The position numbers were made by a program, and so were the translations under genes. From Rhizobium sp. TH135 (GTDB taxonomy: Bacteria > Pseudomonadota > Alphaproteobacteria > Rhizobiales > Rhizobiaceae): DNA of 64,000 nucleotides. Location: assembly GCF_002855515.1 (NCBI RefSeq), contig NZ_PKRP01000003.1, forward strand, positions 496,001-560,000, given 5' to 3'. The notes beneath the pieces were generated by a model. That model was not told where the DNA came from. It did no database searches and worked only from the letters and a program-made list of their open reading frames with translations. Position 1 is the first letter of the stretch. Every line of letters begins with the position of its first letter. Shown piece by piece: positions 1 through 9,738 of this stretch.

Positions 1-172
1 AGGAATAGGCGGTCGTCGCATCGTTGTTGAGGAAGGCCGTGATCTGCTGCTCGATCACATCCTTGGCAAGGCCGGCAGCCTCTGTTTTCGTATCCTGCTG
101 GGCAAACACCGGGGCAGCGAGGAGCCCGGCTGTGAGAAAGAGGGCAATTCCAATCCGCATGCGCATCATCAT
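1..172 (-). CDS. DUF4864 domain protein, exported, 3' part outside window
   Basis: Only the first ~57 codons are present; the gene runs off the left edge. Several clustered ATGs (172, 169, 166, 160) lie just after an AAGGGG ribosome site, so the exact start is uncertain. Residues 1-24 form a clean signal peptide (RIGIALFLTAGLLA, then an APVFAQ cleavage region). The mature start, with VIEQQITAFLNNDATTAYS, fits the opening helix of DUF4864, a small family of unknown function related in fold to NTF2-like proteins. It is transcribed away from the beta-glucosidase gene. Family assignment rests on this short stretch only. Confidence 0.55.
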   Translation of the reverse strand, partial: MMMRMRIGIALFLTAGLLAAPVFAQQDTKTEAAGLAKDVIEQQITAFLNNDATTAYS

Positions 173-249
173 CCCCTTGTTTCAGGAAGTCCGAAATAAA
201 AGGATAGGACGATTCGCCCTCTTGGAAAGGTCCTGTGACGGTTTGATGT

Positions 250-272
250 CGCTCATCGCGATATCGTGAGCG
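250..272. promoter_or_regulatory. Inverted repeat between DUF4864 and beta-glucosidase genes
   Basis: Arms CGCTCA and TGAGCG flank an 11-nt centre containing GATATC, inside the 231-bp divergent spacer 173-403. It could be an operator for either gene. No convincing sigma-70 promoter was seen. The only support is symmetry and position. Confidence 0.25.
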
Positions 273-403
273 CAGGCACCTCCTTGGACACCAGCCGGTC
301 TGGACAAGACCCGATCAAAAACGCTTTAAAGCAGAGCTGGGATATGCGGCTGCAACGTTGCCGTGAATCGTGCTGATGCGATGGCCTGATGAGGAGTTCT
401 GCC

Positions 404-2890
404 ATGATCGATGACCTGCTCAACCAGATGACACTTGAGGAGCAGGTCGCTCTGCTGGCCGGCGCCGATTTCTGGACGACGGTCGCAGTCGAGCGTCTCG
501 GCATCCCCAAGATCAAGGTGACCGACGGTCCGAACGGCGCCCGCGGTGGTGGCTCGCTCGTCGGCGGTGTGAAATCGGCGTGCTTCCCCGCCGCGATTGG
601 CATCGGCGCGAGCTGGAACCCCGAACTGGTGCGCCAGATGGGCGTGGCTCTTGCCGAGGAAACCAAGACGAAAAGCGCCCGCGTGCTGCTCGCCCCCACG
701 GTCAACATTCACCGCTCGGGCCTCAACGGCCGCAATTTTGAATGCTACTCCGAAGACCCGATGCTCACTTCGGCACTCGCCGTCGCCTATATCGAGGGCG
801 TCCAGTCGCAAGGCATCGCCGCCACGATCAAGCATTTCATCGGCAACGAATCTGAAATCGAACGCCAGACGATGTCGTCGGATATCGATGAACGCACGCT
901 GCGCGAAATCTACCTGCCACCCTTCGAGGCTGCGGTAAAACAGGCCGGCGTCTGGGCGATCATGTCCTCCTACAACCGCCTGAACGGTGTCTGGACCAGC
1001 GAAAACCACTGGCTGCTGACCGAATTGCTCCGCGAGGAATGGGGTTATGACGGCATCGTCATGTCCGACTGGTTCGGCTCGCACACCACGGAAGCCACGG
1101 TGACAGGCGGCCTCGATCTCGAAATGCCGGGCCCGACCCGCAACCGTGGCGAGAAGCTCGTCGCCGCTGTGCGCGAGGGCAGGGTGCCCGCAGAAACCGT
1201 CAAGGCCGCCGCCCGCCGCATGCTGCTCCTCCTCGAACGCGTCGGCGCCTTCGCGGATGCGACGATGGAAGACGAGAAGGCCGTCGATCGCCCAGAGCAC
1301 CGTGCGCTCATCCGCAAGCTTGGCGCAGATGGCATGGTGCTTCTGAAGAACAACGGCATCCTGCCGTTGGACAAGACAGCCCTCGACCGCATCGCCGTCC
1401 TCGGCCCCAACGCGGCTGAACCCCGCGTCATGGGCGGCGGCAGCGCCCAGATCAACGCCCATTACAAGGTGAGCCCGCTCGAGGGCATCAAGAGCGCACT
1501 GTCGGGCACCAACCGTGTCATCCACCTCAAGGCCTGCCGCAACAACCGCCTGACCCAGATGATCCGGGGGGATGTCTCCGTCGACTTCTTCCACGGGCGC
1601 GACTGGTCCGGACCTTCAGTGCATGCGTCCACCGCTGAAGAAAGCCAGTTCTTCTGGCTCGACATGCCGGATGCCACGCTCAACCCGCGTGATTTCTCCG
1701 CCCGCATCATCACACGCTACCGCCCTGAGGAGGCTGGCACGCATGTCTTCGGCCTCACCAATGCCGGCTTCGCGAAACTCTATGTCGATGGCGAACTTCT
1801 GGTCGATGGCGAAACCGGCTGGGCCCGCGGCGACAATTTCTTCGGTCTCGGCAACACGGAAGTCCGTGTCGAGAAATCGTTGGAAGCCGGCCGAACCTAC
1901 GAGATCCGCGTCGACTACCGCGCCATGCCGGAGGGCTATGAAGGCATCGAAATCCGCGCCGTCCGTTTCGGTGCCGAACTACCGACCAGCGATGCGGCCA
2001 TCGCCGAAGCCGTGGAGCAGGCCAGGGCCTGCGACGTCGCCGTCCTCGTCGTCGGCCGGGAAGGGGAGTGGGATACCGAAGGCCTCGACCTGCCCAATAT
2101 GCGCCTGCCCGGTCGCCAGGAAGAGCTGATCGAGAAGGTCGCCGCCGTCAATCCGCGCACGGTCGTGGTCCTCCAGACAGGCGGCCCCGTGGAAATGCCG
2201 TGGATCGACAAGGTCTCGGCCGTCATTCAGGCTTGGTATCCGGGCCAGGAAGCCGGCAATGCGATCGCCGACGTGCTCTTCGGGGATGCCGAACCCGGCG
2301 GCCGCCTGCCGCAGACTTTCCCAAAGCACCTCTCCGACAACTCCGCGATGACCGGCGACCCAAAGACCTATCCGGGCGAAAACGGCCACGTGGTCTACAC
2401 GGAGGGGCTTGCCGTCGGCTACCGCCACCACGATGCGGATGGCGCAAAACCGCTTTTCCCCTTCGGCTACGGCCTTTCCTACACGCGCTTCGAATGGTCT
2501 GCCCCCCGGGCTTCAGGCTCGGACATGGGCTCGGATGGCGTCACCGTCGAGGTCGAGGTCAGGAACATCGGCGACCGGGCAGGGGCCGAACTGGTCCAGC
2601 TCTATGTCGCTCCCAAGGCCTCCCGCCTGCCGCGCCCAGTCAAGGAACTGAAATCCTTTGCCAAACTGGCGATACCAGCCGGCGGCAGGGCGACCGCCAG
2701 CCTCTCGATCAGCATCCGCGACCTCGCTTATTTCGATCCGGACGCCCGAGCCTGGATTGCCGAGGCCGGCGACTATGAACTGATCATTGCCGCCAATGCA
2801 GAAGACATCCGCGCGACGCTGCCGCTCAAGCTTTCGACCGAATGGCGGGAAGGGGTCTCCGCCCCGCCTTTGCCAACCGTGGTCGATTGA
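404..2890 (+). CDS. Glycoside hydrolase family 3 beta-glucosidase with PA14 insert
   Basis: 828 aa. GH3 beta-glucosidases release terminal beta-D-glucose from cello-oligosaccharides or aryl glucosides. The N-terminal TIM barrel carries KHFIGNESE and the nucleophile motif VMSDWFGS (Asp222). The second domain has GEWDTEG, matching the acid/base region of Kluyveromyces BglI (Glu559 here). A PA14-type beta module (about 390-525) sits inside the second domain, and a fibronectin-III-like domain closes the protein (EVRNIGDRAG, LYVAPKASRLPRP). ATG 404 is chosen over an upstream in-frame ATG (389) because GAGGAG (391-396) lies 7 nt before it. There is no signal peptide, so it is probably cytoplasmic. 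It resembles the Agrobacterium cellobiase/coniferin glucosidase group; the substrate is inferred. A hairpin follows the stop. Confidence 0.93.
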   Translation: MIDDLLNQMTLEEQVALLAGADFWTTVAVERLGIPKIKVTDGPNGARGGGSLVGGVKSACFPAAIGIGASWNPELVRQMGVALAEETKTKSARVLLAPTVNIHRSGLNGRNFECYSEDPMLTSALAVAYIEGVQSQGIAATIKHFIGNESEIERQTMSSDIDERTLREIYLPPFEAAVKQAGVWAIMSSYNRLNGVWTSENHWLLTELLREEWGYDGIVMSDWFGSHTTEATVTGGLDLEMPGPTRNRGEKLVAAVREGRVPAETVKAAARRMLLLLERVGAFADATMEDEKAVDRPEHRALIRKLGADGMVLLKNNGILPLDKTALDRIAVLGPNAAEPRVMGGGSAQINAHYKVSPLEGIKSALSGTNRVIHLKACRNNRLTQMIRGDVSVDFFHGRDWSGPSVHASTAEESQFFWLDMPDATLNPRDFSARIITRYRPEEAGTHVFGLTNAGFAKLYVDGELLVDGETGWARGDNFFGLGNTEVRVEKSLEAGRTYEIRVDYRAMPEGYEGIEIRAVRFGAELPTSDAAIAEAVEQARACDVAVLVVGREGEWDTEGLDLPNMRLPGRQEELIEKVAAVNPRTVVVLQTGGPVEMPWIDKVSAVIQAWYPGQEAGNAIADVLFGDAEPGGRLPQTFPKHLSDNSAMTGDPKTYPGENGHVVYTEGLAVGYRHHDADGAKPLFPFGYGLSYTRFEWSAPRASGSDMGSDGVTVEVEVRNIGDRAGAELVQLYVAPKASRLPRPVKELKSFAKLAIPAGGRATASLSISIRDLAYFDPDARAWIAEAGDYELIIAANAEDIRATLPLKLSTEWREGVSAPPLPTVVD

Positions 2891-2900
2891 GCAGCCAAGG

Positions 2901-2922
2901 CGGAGGTCTGCAAGGACCTCCG
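2901..2922 (+). terminator. Hairpin after beta-glucosidase gene
   Basis: Perfect 8-bp stem CGGAGGTC/GACCTCCG with loop TGCAAG, starting 10 nt after the stop codon. There is no T run, so it may be a weak or Rho-assisted terminator. Its position argues against the GTG at 2930 as the start of the next gene. Confidence 0.5.
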
Positions 2923-3001
2923 TCTGCCAGTGCGCTTGCCCATACCGCAGAATCCGTTAGAAGGTCCTGATGTCTTCGAAACCGCAGCGGATCCCTTGAG
3001 T

Positions 3002-3757
3002 ATGCGCCTCTTTCTCGGATCCGACTTCCACGTTGATTACCGCCAGAATCTGGATTGGCTCCGCGCTCTCTCGCGTGCCGATTTCACGAACGACGTCATG
3101 ATCATCGCCGGCGATCTCTCCGATCAGCTCGATCTTGTGAAAGCCTGTTTCGACGAACTGGCGCCCCGCTACGCCAAGCTCCTCTTCCTCCCCGGCAATC
3201 ACGATCTCTGGACGGCAAGAAGCGGGAAGGGACCCTCCTTCGAGAAATTCGAGACGCTGAACACGCTCTGCCACGGCTACGGCATCGAGACCGGACCGCT
3301 TGCCATCGGCAAGTCACTGATCGTGCCCTTGCTCGCCTGGTATGATTATTCCTTCGGCGAACCCGGTCCGACGATCCGGCGCGGCTGGATGGATTTCTAC
3401 AAATGCAATTGGGAAGGTCTCACGCCTGCCGACGTCGCGGCGCGCTTCGACGCCATGAATGTGATCCCGGACACATCAGGCTATGACGCCGTCTATAGCG
3501 TCTCGCATTTCGTGCCGCGCATCGACCTGATGCCGGCGCGCTATCCGGAAAAGCACAAGGCACTGTTTCCCGTCCTTGGCACAGACCGGCTCGAAGCCCA
3601 GATCCGTCGCCTGGGATCCTCGAAGCATTTCTACGGACACAGCCATCTGAACCGCAACAAGGTGATCGACGGCGTCACTTACATCAACAACGCGTTCGGC
3701 TATCCCTCGGAGACGGAGATCTCCGCCAAGACCATCCTTCAAGTCGCGGACCTCTAA
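3002..3757 (+). CDS. Calcineurin-like metallophosphoesterase
   Basis: 251 aa. All metallophosphoesterase metal-site motifs are present in order: GSDFHVDY near the N-terminus, GDLSD, LPGNHDLW, a histidine in SVSHFVPR, and YGHSHLNR near the C-terminus. This predicts a di-metal phosphoesterase; the substrate cannot be read from the sequence. ATG 3002 begins MRLFLGSDFHVD, with the first motif immediately downstream, as usual for the family. An in-frame GTG at 2930 directly follows the terminator-like hairpin and is less likely. No signal peptide is seen. Confidence 0.88.
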   Translation: MRLFLGSDFHVDYRQNLDWLRALSRADFTNDVMIIAGDLSDQLDLVKACFDELAPRYAKLLFLPGNHDLWTARSGKGPSFEKFETLNTLCHGYGIETGPLAIGKSLIVPLLAWYDYSFGEPGPTIRRGWMDFYKCNWEGLTPADVAARFDAMNVIPDTSGYDAVYSVSHFVPRIDLMPARYPEKHKALFPVLGTDRLEAQIRRLGSSKHFYGHSHLNRNKVIDGVTYINNAFGYPSETEISAKTILQVADL

Positions 3758-3986
3758 GGACCGAAGGGAAGGCCTACCTTGCTCTCACAAGCCCACACAC
3801 AAAGATCGCATAAGATAGATTATGGAACTTGCGTACGTGCCCAAAGGTATGGAAAAGCGGCGTTTACAGTGTTGCCCATGGTCCGAACGAACATCAATGT
3901 CTCTTGCATTCGGCGATGCACCGGACAACCATCGACCTGTTTTGAGCACGAGATCGTCCTTCAACATTTCAGATGGGAGCCAGACA

Positions 3987-4512
3987 TTGCAAGCCCTCAA
4001 CCTGCGCCGCCTTCGAGCGTCCGATGACTGCGCCTTCAGAGAAATCAGATCTGAAGGTCTCCGTCTTCATCCAGATGCATTCGGCGCATCCTTCGCCGAG
4101 GAACAGTCCCAGCCTCTCGAGCGCGTCGCAGACAGACTTGAGAACGGCCATGTCATGGCGGCTGTCGCGGATGATGTGATTGCCGGCGTCGTTGGTCTTG
4201 CATGCTCCCGGGCCGACAAGACCAGACATATCGGCCTGATCTGGGGTCTCTACGTCCGTCCATCCTGGCGTCGCTCGGGCGTGGCAAGACATCTGCTCGA
4301 GGCCGTGATCTCAGACGCAATGCTAGTACACCCGCAGCCCTGGAATGTCCGATCTGCGGTCGCTGCGCATCTGTGTCGAGGCCAACAACAGAGCGGCAAT
4401 AGACCTTTACGAAGCCCTCGGCTTCACTGCATGGGCCGTTGAAAAACAGGCTCTCCTGGTCGGTGACCACTTCCACGACGAGATCCACATGCGTCTGGAT
4501 TTCGCGCCGTAA
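3987..4512 (+). pseudogene. GNAT acetyltransferase gene with a frameshift
   Basis: A GNAT N-acetyltransferase is readable in two frames. The first frame gives LNLRRLRASDD...HPDAF, then the acetyl-CoA-binding region (LYVRPSWRRSGVARHLLEAV). The last part, RICVEANNRAAIDLYEALGF to HMRLDFAP, continues in the next frame and stops at 4510-4512. The break lies between the frame-1 TAG at 4324 and about 4360, equal to one extra base or two missing. The upstream frame continues as unrelated sequence to 4442. The likely start is TTG 3987, 7 nt after GGGAG; the open sequence before it is not GNAT-like. It is either a real pseudogene or a sequencing indel. The 229-bp spacer before it (3758-3986) shows nothing else. 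Confidence 0.7.
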
Positions 4513-4560
4513 AACCGATGACAAGCGCCCTACTCTGCCGCAATCATAATATGAACTAAA

Positions 4561-5379
4561 TCAAATATTTACTTCAAATTCCATAATAAATTGGTCATAG
4601 CCTGGCTCGACATGCGGCGGCGTCTCGCCCATCACGGTCTCATAGTCGAGCGGCGTATGCATATGCGTCAGCACCGCATGAACAGGCGCGATCCGCTCGA
4701 TCCATCCGAGCGCCTGTTCCAGCGACAGGTGGCTCGGATGCGGCCGGTACTGCAGCGCGTCGATGTAAAGCAGGTCGAGCCCAGAGAGCTTGACAACCGT
4801 CTCGTCGGGAAAGTCGGATACATCACAGCAATAGGCGACATCGCCGATCCGAAGACCGATCGAGACAATGTCACCATGCTCCTGCATGAGCGGCATCATC
4901 GTAATCGCACCGCCAGCCCCTTCGACGACGATCGGCTGATCCATGTCCTCGATGACATGAGGTGCCACGATCGGCGGATAGCTGCTGCCGGCAGGCGTCT
5001 TCAGGCAATAGCCGAAGCCTTCCTCGATCCGGGCCATCGTATACGGTTCCGCATAGATCGGGATCCGGTTCTTCTGGGTGATGAAATAGCCTCTGATATC
5101 ATCGATCCCATGCAGATGGTCGGCATGCGCATGGCTGTAGACGACAGCATCGAGACGCGCGACCCGTGAACGGATCATCTGTTCGCGGAAGTCAGGTCCG
5201 GTATCGACGACGACAGTTGTCTTGCCGCCATCGGCTCCGATCTGTTCGATCAGGAAGGATGCGCGGGTCCGCCGGTTGCGCGGATTGTTGGGGTCGCAAT
5301 TGCCCCAGTCGCCATTGATCCGGGGCACGCCCGGTGACGACGAACAACCCAAGAGCGTGAACCGGCGCGTGACCTTCAT
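4561..5379 (-). CDS. MBL-fold metallo-hydrolase (PhnP-like)
   Basis: 272 aa. Metallo-beta-lactamase fold of the COG1235/PhnP type: the metal motif HAHADHLHG lies near residues 82-90, followed by QEHGDIVSIG, DVSDFPDE and the late histidine in THMHTPLDY. An SSSPGVPRINGDWG opening is typical of the group and may contact substrate. The family includes cyclic phosphodiesterases and other hydrolases, so the substrate is unknown. ATG 5379 has GAGGGAG just upstream; longer in-frame starts lie inside tatD. It is the last gene of the metG-tatD-MBL operon, 10 bp after tatD. Confidence 0.88.
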   Translation of the reverse strand: MKVTRRFTLLGCSSSPGVPRINGDWGNCDPNNPRNRRTRASFLIEQIGADGGKTTVVVDTGPDFREQMIRSRVARLDAVVYSHAHADHLHGIDDIRGYFITQKNRIPIYAEPYTMARIEEGFGYCLKTPAGSSYPPIVAPHVIEDMDQPIVVEGAGGAITMMPLMQEHGDIVSIGLRIGDVAYCCDVSDFPDETVVKLSGLDLLYIDALQYRPHPSHLSLEQALGWIERIAPVHAVLTHMHTPLDYETVMGETPPHVEPGYDQFIMEFEVNI

Positions 5380-5389
5380 CCAAACTCCC

Positions 5390-6175
5390 TCACGCCAGCC
5401 GTGGCATTTTCGAGAAACAGCGGAAGGCATTGTCTGTGGTGATCTCGGCCATCTCGGCGTAGCTCACGCCCTTGACCTCGGCCAGAACCTCCGCCGTGTT
5501 CACCACGTAGGACGGTTCATTGCGTTTTCCACGCCAGCGCTTCGGCGCCAGATACGGCGCGTCTGTCTCGACCAGCAGCCGGTCCATGGGCACGCTCTTG
5601 GCAATCTCGCGCAGCTCTTCCGATTTTGGGAAGGTGACGATCCCCGAGAAGGACACGTAGCCGCCGAGTGCCACGCCGGTATCGGCAAGCGCCTGGCCGG
5701 ACGAGAAGCAGTGCAGGATGAAGGGGAAGGCGCCCTTCCCCGTCTCATCCGTCAGGATCGCAGCCATATCCTCATCTGCGCTGCGGCTATGGATAACGAG
5801 CGGAAGCTTCGTGCGCCGCGCAGCCTCGATATGGCGGATCAGCCCCGTCTTCTGGTCCTCGGGCGTCTGCGTGTCGTAGAAATAGTCGAGCCCAGCCTCG
5901 CCGATCGCCACAATCTTCTCGTGGCTTTCCGCAAGTTCCACCAGCTCGTCCGCCGTCACATTCAGCTCCTCGCCGGCATTGTTCGGATGCGTGCCGACTG
6001 AGCAGAAGACACTCGGGTAACGCTCGGTCAATGCCAGCAGCGTCGGAAGCTTGCGGACCCGAGTCGAGATCGTCACCATCTGTTTGACGCCCGCCTGATG
6101 CGCACGCGTGACAAGCTCGTCACGCTCTGCGTCGAAATCGGCGAAGTCCAGATGGCAATGGGTATCGATCAGCAT
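5390..6175 (-). CDS. tatD: TatD family metal-dependent hydrolase
   Basis: 261 aa. TatD-type amidohydrolase fold with DTHCHLDF at the N-terminus, IGEAGLDYFYD, VIHSRSADED, FILHCFSSG and the C-terminal VETDAPYLAPKRWRG, which supply the metal ligands. The family has 3'-5' DNase/RNase or D-aminoacyl-tRNA deacylase-like activity. ATG 6175 starts MLIDTHCH and lies 4 bp after the metG stop, so translational coupling is likely. The metG-tatD-MBL order is common in alphaproteobacteria. Confidence 0.93.
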   Translation of the reverse strand: MLIDTHCHLDFADFDAERDELVTRAHQAGVKQMVTISTRVRKLPTLLALTERYPSVFCSVGTHPNNAGEELNVTADELVELAESHEKIVAIGEAGLDYFYDTQTPEDQKTGLIRHIEAARRTKLPLVIHSRSADEDMAAILTDETGKGAFPFILHCFSSGQALADTGVALGGYVSFSGIVTFPKSEELREIAKSVPMDRLLVETDAPYLAPKRWRGKRNEPSYVVNTAEVLAEVKGVSYAEMAEITTDNAFRCFSKMPRLA

Positions 6176-6179
6176 CGCG

Positions 6180-7733
6180 TCACGCCTTGCCCGCGTCCGG
6201 GGCAACATAGCGCGGATAGACCGGCGCAGGCGCCGGCAGTTCCGTGCCGGGTGTCAGACGGCCGGCTGCACCCAGCTTGGCGAACATGCGGTCGTCTTCT
6301 GCCACAGCCACAAGATCGAGGATCTTTGCTGACGAAGCCGGCATGATCGGCTGGAAGAGGATGGCGATCTGGCGCACCACTTCGGCCGTCACATAAAGCA
6401 CCGTGCCCATGCGCGCCTCATCGGTCTTCTTCAGCACCCAGGGCGCCTGCGCCGCGAAATAGCGGTCGGCTTCGTTGACGATGTTGATGATGGCAGCAAC
6501 CGCCTTGTGGATCTGCTGGCGTCCCATTTCCTCGCGGCAGATCGCGATGGCGTCGTCAGCCACCTTGAGGATCGCCTCGTCTTCAGCCGTCAGCGGGCCG
6601 GGTGTCGGCACCCTGCCCTCGCAGTTCTTGTTGATCATCGACAGCGAGCGCGAGGCAAGATTGCCGATGCCATTGGCGAGATCGGCATTGATTCGGGTCG
6701 CGATCCCCTCTTCCGAATAGCTGCCGTCCTGACCGAAGGAAACTTCACGCAGGAAGAAGTAGCGAACCTGGTCAAGGCCGAAATGCGCAACGAGATCAAC
6801 GGGATCGACGACGTTGCCAACAGACTTCGACATCTTCTCGCCCTTGTTGAGCAGGAAGCCATGAGCATACACGCGCTTCGGCAGCGGCAGACCAGCCGAC
6901 ATCAGGAAGGCCGGCCAGTAGACGGCGTGGAAGCGGATGATGTCCTTACCGATGATATGGACGTCGGCCGGCCAGTACTTGGCGCGCGGACCCTTCTCGT
7001 CTTCGACATAACCCGTCGCGGTGATGTAATTGGTCAGCGCATCGACCCAGACATACATCACATGCTTGTCGTCGCCGGGCACCTTGATGCCCCAGTCGAA
7101 GGTCGTGCGCGAGATCGACAGGTCCTTCAGACCCGACTTGACGAAGGAGATGACCTCGTTGCGGCGCTCGTTCGGGCCGATGAAATCCGGCTGATCCTCG
7201 TAAAGCTTGAGGAGCTTGTCTTCATAGGCCGAGAGCTTGAAGAAGTAGCTTTCCTCTTCCACCCATTCGACCGGCGCTCCCTGAGGACCGTAGCGCACGC
7301 CATCGGCGCGCAGTTCTGTTTCCTCTTCCTGGAAGTAGGCCTCGTCGCGCACCGAATACCAGCCGGCATAGCCGCCCTTGTAGATGTCGCCGTTCTCCTC
7401 CATCCGGCGCCAGACTTCCTGCACCGTCTCGTGATGGCGCTTCTCGGTCGTGCGGATGAAGTCGTCATTGGACGAGTTCAGCAACTGGCCCATCTCGCGG
7501 AAGGCATTGGAATTGCGCTCGGCCAGCGCCTCAGGCGTAATGCCTTCTGCACGCGCCGTCTGCTGCATCTTCTGCCCATGCTCGTCCGTACCGGTCAGGA
7601 AAAACACATCCCGGCCATCGAGCCGCTGGAACCGCGCCATGGCGTCGGTCGCGATCAGCTCATAGGCATGGCCGATATGCGGCTTGCCGTTCGGATAGGA
7701 GATGGCAGTGGTGATGTAGAAGGGATCGCTCAT
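6180..7733 (-). CDS. metG: Methionyl-tRNA synthetase
   Basis: 517 aa. Class I aminoacyl-tRNA synthetase charging tRNA-Met in the cytoplasm. HIGH signature PHIGHAY at residues 18-24 and KMSKSVGN near residue 300; [12 protein letters not shown] is the usual MetRS stretch. It lacks the C-terminal EMAP/Trbp111-like tRNA-binding domain, as alphaproteobacterial enzymes often do. ATG 7733 begins [10 protein letters not shown] with AGG upstream; an upstream in-frame ATG (7769) would add unrelated residues. It is first in the metG-tatD-MBL run. The 172-bp spacer between it and holB (7734-7905) shows no further gene. Confidence 0.97.
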   Translation of the reverse strand: MSDPFYITTAISYPNGKPHIGHAYELIATDAMARFQRLDGRDVFFLTGTDEHGQKMQQTARAEGITPEALAERNSNAFREMGQLLNSSNDDFIRTTEKRHHETVQEVWRRMEENGDIYKGGYAGWYSVRDEAYFQEEETELRADGVRYGPQGAPVEWVEEESYFFKLSAYEDKLLKLYEDQPDFIGPNERRNEVISFVKSGLKDLSISRTTFDWGIKVPGDDKHVMYVWVDALTNYITATGYVEDEKGPRAKYWPADVHIIGKDIIRFHAVYWPAFLMSAGLPLPKRVYAHGFLLNKGEKMSKSVGNVVDPVDLVAHFGLDQVRYFFLREVSFGQDGSYSEEGIATRINADLANGIGNLASRSLSMINKNCEGRVPTPGPLTAEDEAILKVADDAIAICREEMGRQQIHKAVAAIINIVNEADRYFAAQAPWVLKKTDEARMGTVLYVTAEVVRQIAILFQPIMPASSAKILDLVAVAEDDRMFAKLGAAGRLTPGTELPAPAPVYPRYVAPDAGKA

Positions 7734-7905
7734 GTCTACCTGGTGTCTTTTCGTCGGTTGCGATGTCACGGGCCGGACAATGGCGGCACAAAGGGCCGGC
7801 CATGTTGCGGCGACGACAAATGGGGTCGAACGCTCTTAAAGCATTCCTCGGCCTTTAGGAACATCCGTTTTGCTGCAGCGCCACGAAGACACGCGCCAGG
7901 GCGCA

Positions 7906-8931
7906 TCAGCGCACGATCGCTGCCAGCACATCGAGGATCGTCTGCTTGCGATCGAGGTTATAGGCCGCCGCCACGCCGAGCTGCTGGTTGATGACGGAGG
8001 AGAGCCGTGCGTAATGCTCGGCACCGCCAAGATCGCCAGTCATGGCAAGCGTCCGCGCCGTCTCGGCCAGGTGATCACCCAGATGTTCGGTGAAGAAGCC
8101 GAAGGCAACCTCGCTGTCTTTGCCCGACAGCGCATCGGCGATCTTGAACATCATCTTGCGCTGGGTCGGACCCGAAGTGGCAAGCATTTGCTCGAAGGCT
8201 TCCAGGATGTCGGCGCCACCATAATTCACCAGCTTCAGCGCCCGTGCCACACTGCCTTTGGCAAGCGTCAAGACAGCATCGCGCTTGCCTGCGGGAATGG
8301 TGAGGCCCAACTGCCCCAGCGCCTGATCCATCGCCGGCGGTGACAATTCCTGCAGCTTCAGCGGCAGGCAGCGCGACCGGATGGTCGGCAAGAGCTTGCC
8401 CGGCGCATGGGAGAGCACCAGGAACATCGCCCGCTTCGGCGGCTCCTCGAGGATCTTCAGAATGGCGTTGGCCGCATTGCGGTTCAGATCGTCGGCCGGA
8501 TCGATGATCACGATACGCCAATTGCCCGTGCCCGATGTCTGGCTGAAAAAGTGCCCGGCCTTGCGAACTTCATCGACCGTGATCGCGGTCCTGACACGCC
8601 CGGTCTTTTCATCCACCGGCCGCGACAGGTGCAGCAGATTATGGCTGGCGCCGGAGGCGAGCTGCCGGGTCACAGGGTGTTCGGGATCCGGATCGGAAAT
8701 CGCCTCAGGTGCCGTCGCCGGATCCGGATGGCGCAGGATATGGTTGGCAAAGCGAAAGGCGAGGGTCGCCTTGCCAATGCCCTCCGGCCCCTCGATCAGC
8801 ACGGCATGGTGACCCTTGCCCGAACGATAGCTGCGCGCCAGAAACTCTTCCGCCGCCTCGTGGCCAAACAGTTTCGTGTTGCTGACCGGCGCGATCGCCC
8901 CGTCGAGCAGCCCTGCCCTCTCCTCGCTCAT
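7906..8931 (-). CDS. holB: DNA polymerase III subunit delta'
   Basis: 341 aa. Clamp-loader delta' subunit, an AAA+-fold protein working with DnaX and HolA to load the beta clamp. A P-loop-like GPEGIGKAT lies at residues 48-56, with [21 protein letters not shown] and [11 protein letters not shown], all typical of HolB. ATG 8931 overlaps the tmk stop in an ATGA junction, so it is co-translated with tmk. An upstream in-frame start would lie inside tmk and encode arginine-rich shadow sequence. Confidence 0.93.
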   Translation of the reverse strand: MSEERAGLLDGAIAPVSNTKLFGHEAAEEFLARSYRSGKGHHAVLIEGPEGIGKATLAFRFANHILRHPDPATAPEAISDPDPEHPVTRQLASGASHNLLHLSRPVDEKTGRVRTAITVDEVRKAGHFFSQTSGTGNWRIVIIDPADDLNRNAANAILKILEEPPKRAMFLVLSHAPGKLLPTIRSRCLPLKLQELSPPAMDQALGQLGLTIPAGKRDAVLTLAKGSVARALKLVNYGGADILEAFEQMLATSGPTQRKMMFKIADALSGKDSEVAFGFFTEHLGDHLAETARTLAMTGDLGGAEHYARLSSVINQQLGVAAAYNLDRKQTILDVLAAIVR

Positions 8932-9620
8932 GACCGTGCCGCCTGGCCGTCGCGGTCGCCACCCGCCTGTCTCGCGATCACCAGCGTCACCTCGGAGAGG
9001 ATGTCCCGCGCGATGTGGTCGACGTCGAAAGAGGCGTCGAGCACCCGGCAACGCTCGGGCTCGCGAGCGGCAATATCGAGAAAACCCTGGCGGCGCTTCT
9101 CGTGGATCTCGAGCTTTTCCTTCTCGAACCGGTCAGGCGTCGCCGCCTCGGTCGAAGCCCCGGCCCTCCGCCGTGCCCTTTGCAGGCCGACATCGGCAGG
9201 CAGATCCAGCACCAGCGTCACATCCGGCATGGTCGCCCCGATCGAGACGCGCTCAAGTGCGGCCATCAGCGGCGGCTCGAGATTGCCGGTCACACCCTGA
9301 TAGACCCGCGAGGAATCAACGAAGCGGTCACACAGCACGATCTCGCCACGCGACAGAGCCGGACGGATGACGCAATCAAGATGATCGGCCCGGGCGGCGG
9401 CAAACAGCAGCGCTTCCATGCGGACGCCAAAAGGCTCGGCTGCACCGGAGAGCAGCACATGGCGCAACGCCTCTGCTCCCGGCGATCCACCGGGCTCGCG
9501 CGTCGTCACCACGGTGTGGCCGCGTGCGCGCAGGCCTTCCGCAAGCAGGCGAATCTGGGTCGATTTCCCGGCCCCCTCGCCTCCCTCGAAAGTCACGAAC
9601 AATCCGCGCGCCGTCGTCAA
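8928..9620 (-). CDS. tmk: Thymidylate kinase
   Basis: 230 aa. Phosphorylates dTMP to dTDP. P-loop [11 protein letters not shown] at residues 11-21, [11 protein letters not shown], and [14 protein letters not shown] match the family. The chosen start is TTG 9620, just after GAAGGCAAGCA; it gives [13 protein letters not shown], close to the usual N-terminus. An in-frame start at 9701 would add about 27 residues without family character. The 4-bp overlap with holB forms a tmk-holB unit. Between 9621 and the end of the dac gene (9739) no other feature is seen. Confidence 0.92.
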   Translation of the reverse strand: MTTARGLFVTFEGGEGAGKSTQIRLLAEGLRARGHTVVTTREPGGSPGAEALRHVLLSGAAEPFGVRMEALLFAAARADHLDCVIRPALSRGEIVLCDRFVDSSRVYQGVTGNLEPPLMAALERVSIGATMPDVTLVLDLPADVGLQRARRRAGASTEAATPDRFEKEKLEIHEKRRQGFLDIAAREPERCRVLDASFDVDHIARDILSEVTLVIARQAGGDRDGQAARS

Positions 9621-9738
9621 TGCTTGCCTTCTTCCCGCCAGCGGCGTTCCAGATTGCCCCCTTGCGGGCTTGCCTACGGCTCTAACCCAAGATGACCTCA
9701 AGCGAAACCGTGAAGCACCCGAGCGCTGCAGATTTTCG

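Noticed and set aside
6507..7991. Long plus-strand open frame opposite metG
   Set aside because: metG has intact HIGH and KMSKS motifs; the antisense product has no recognisable domain.
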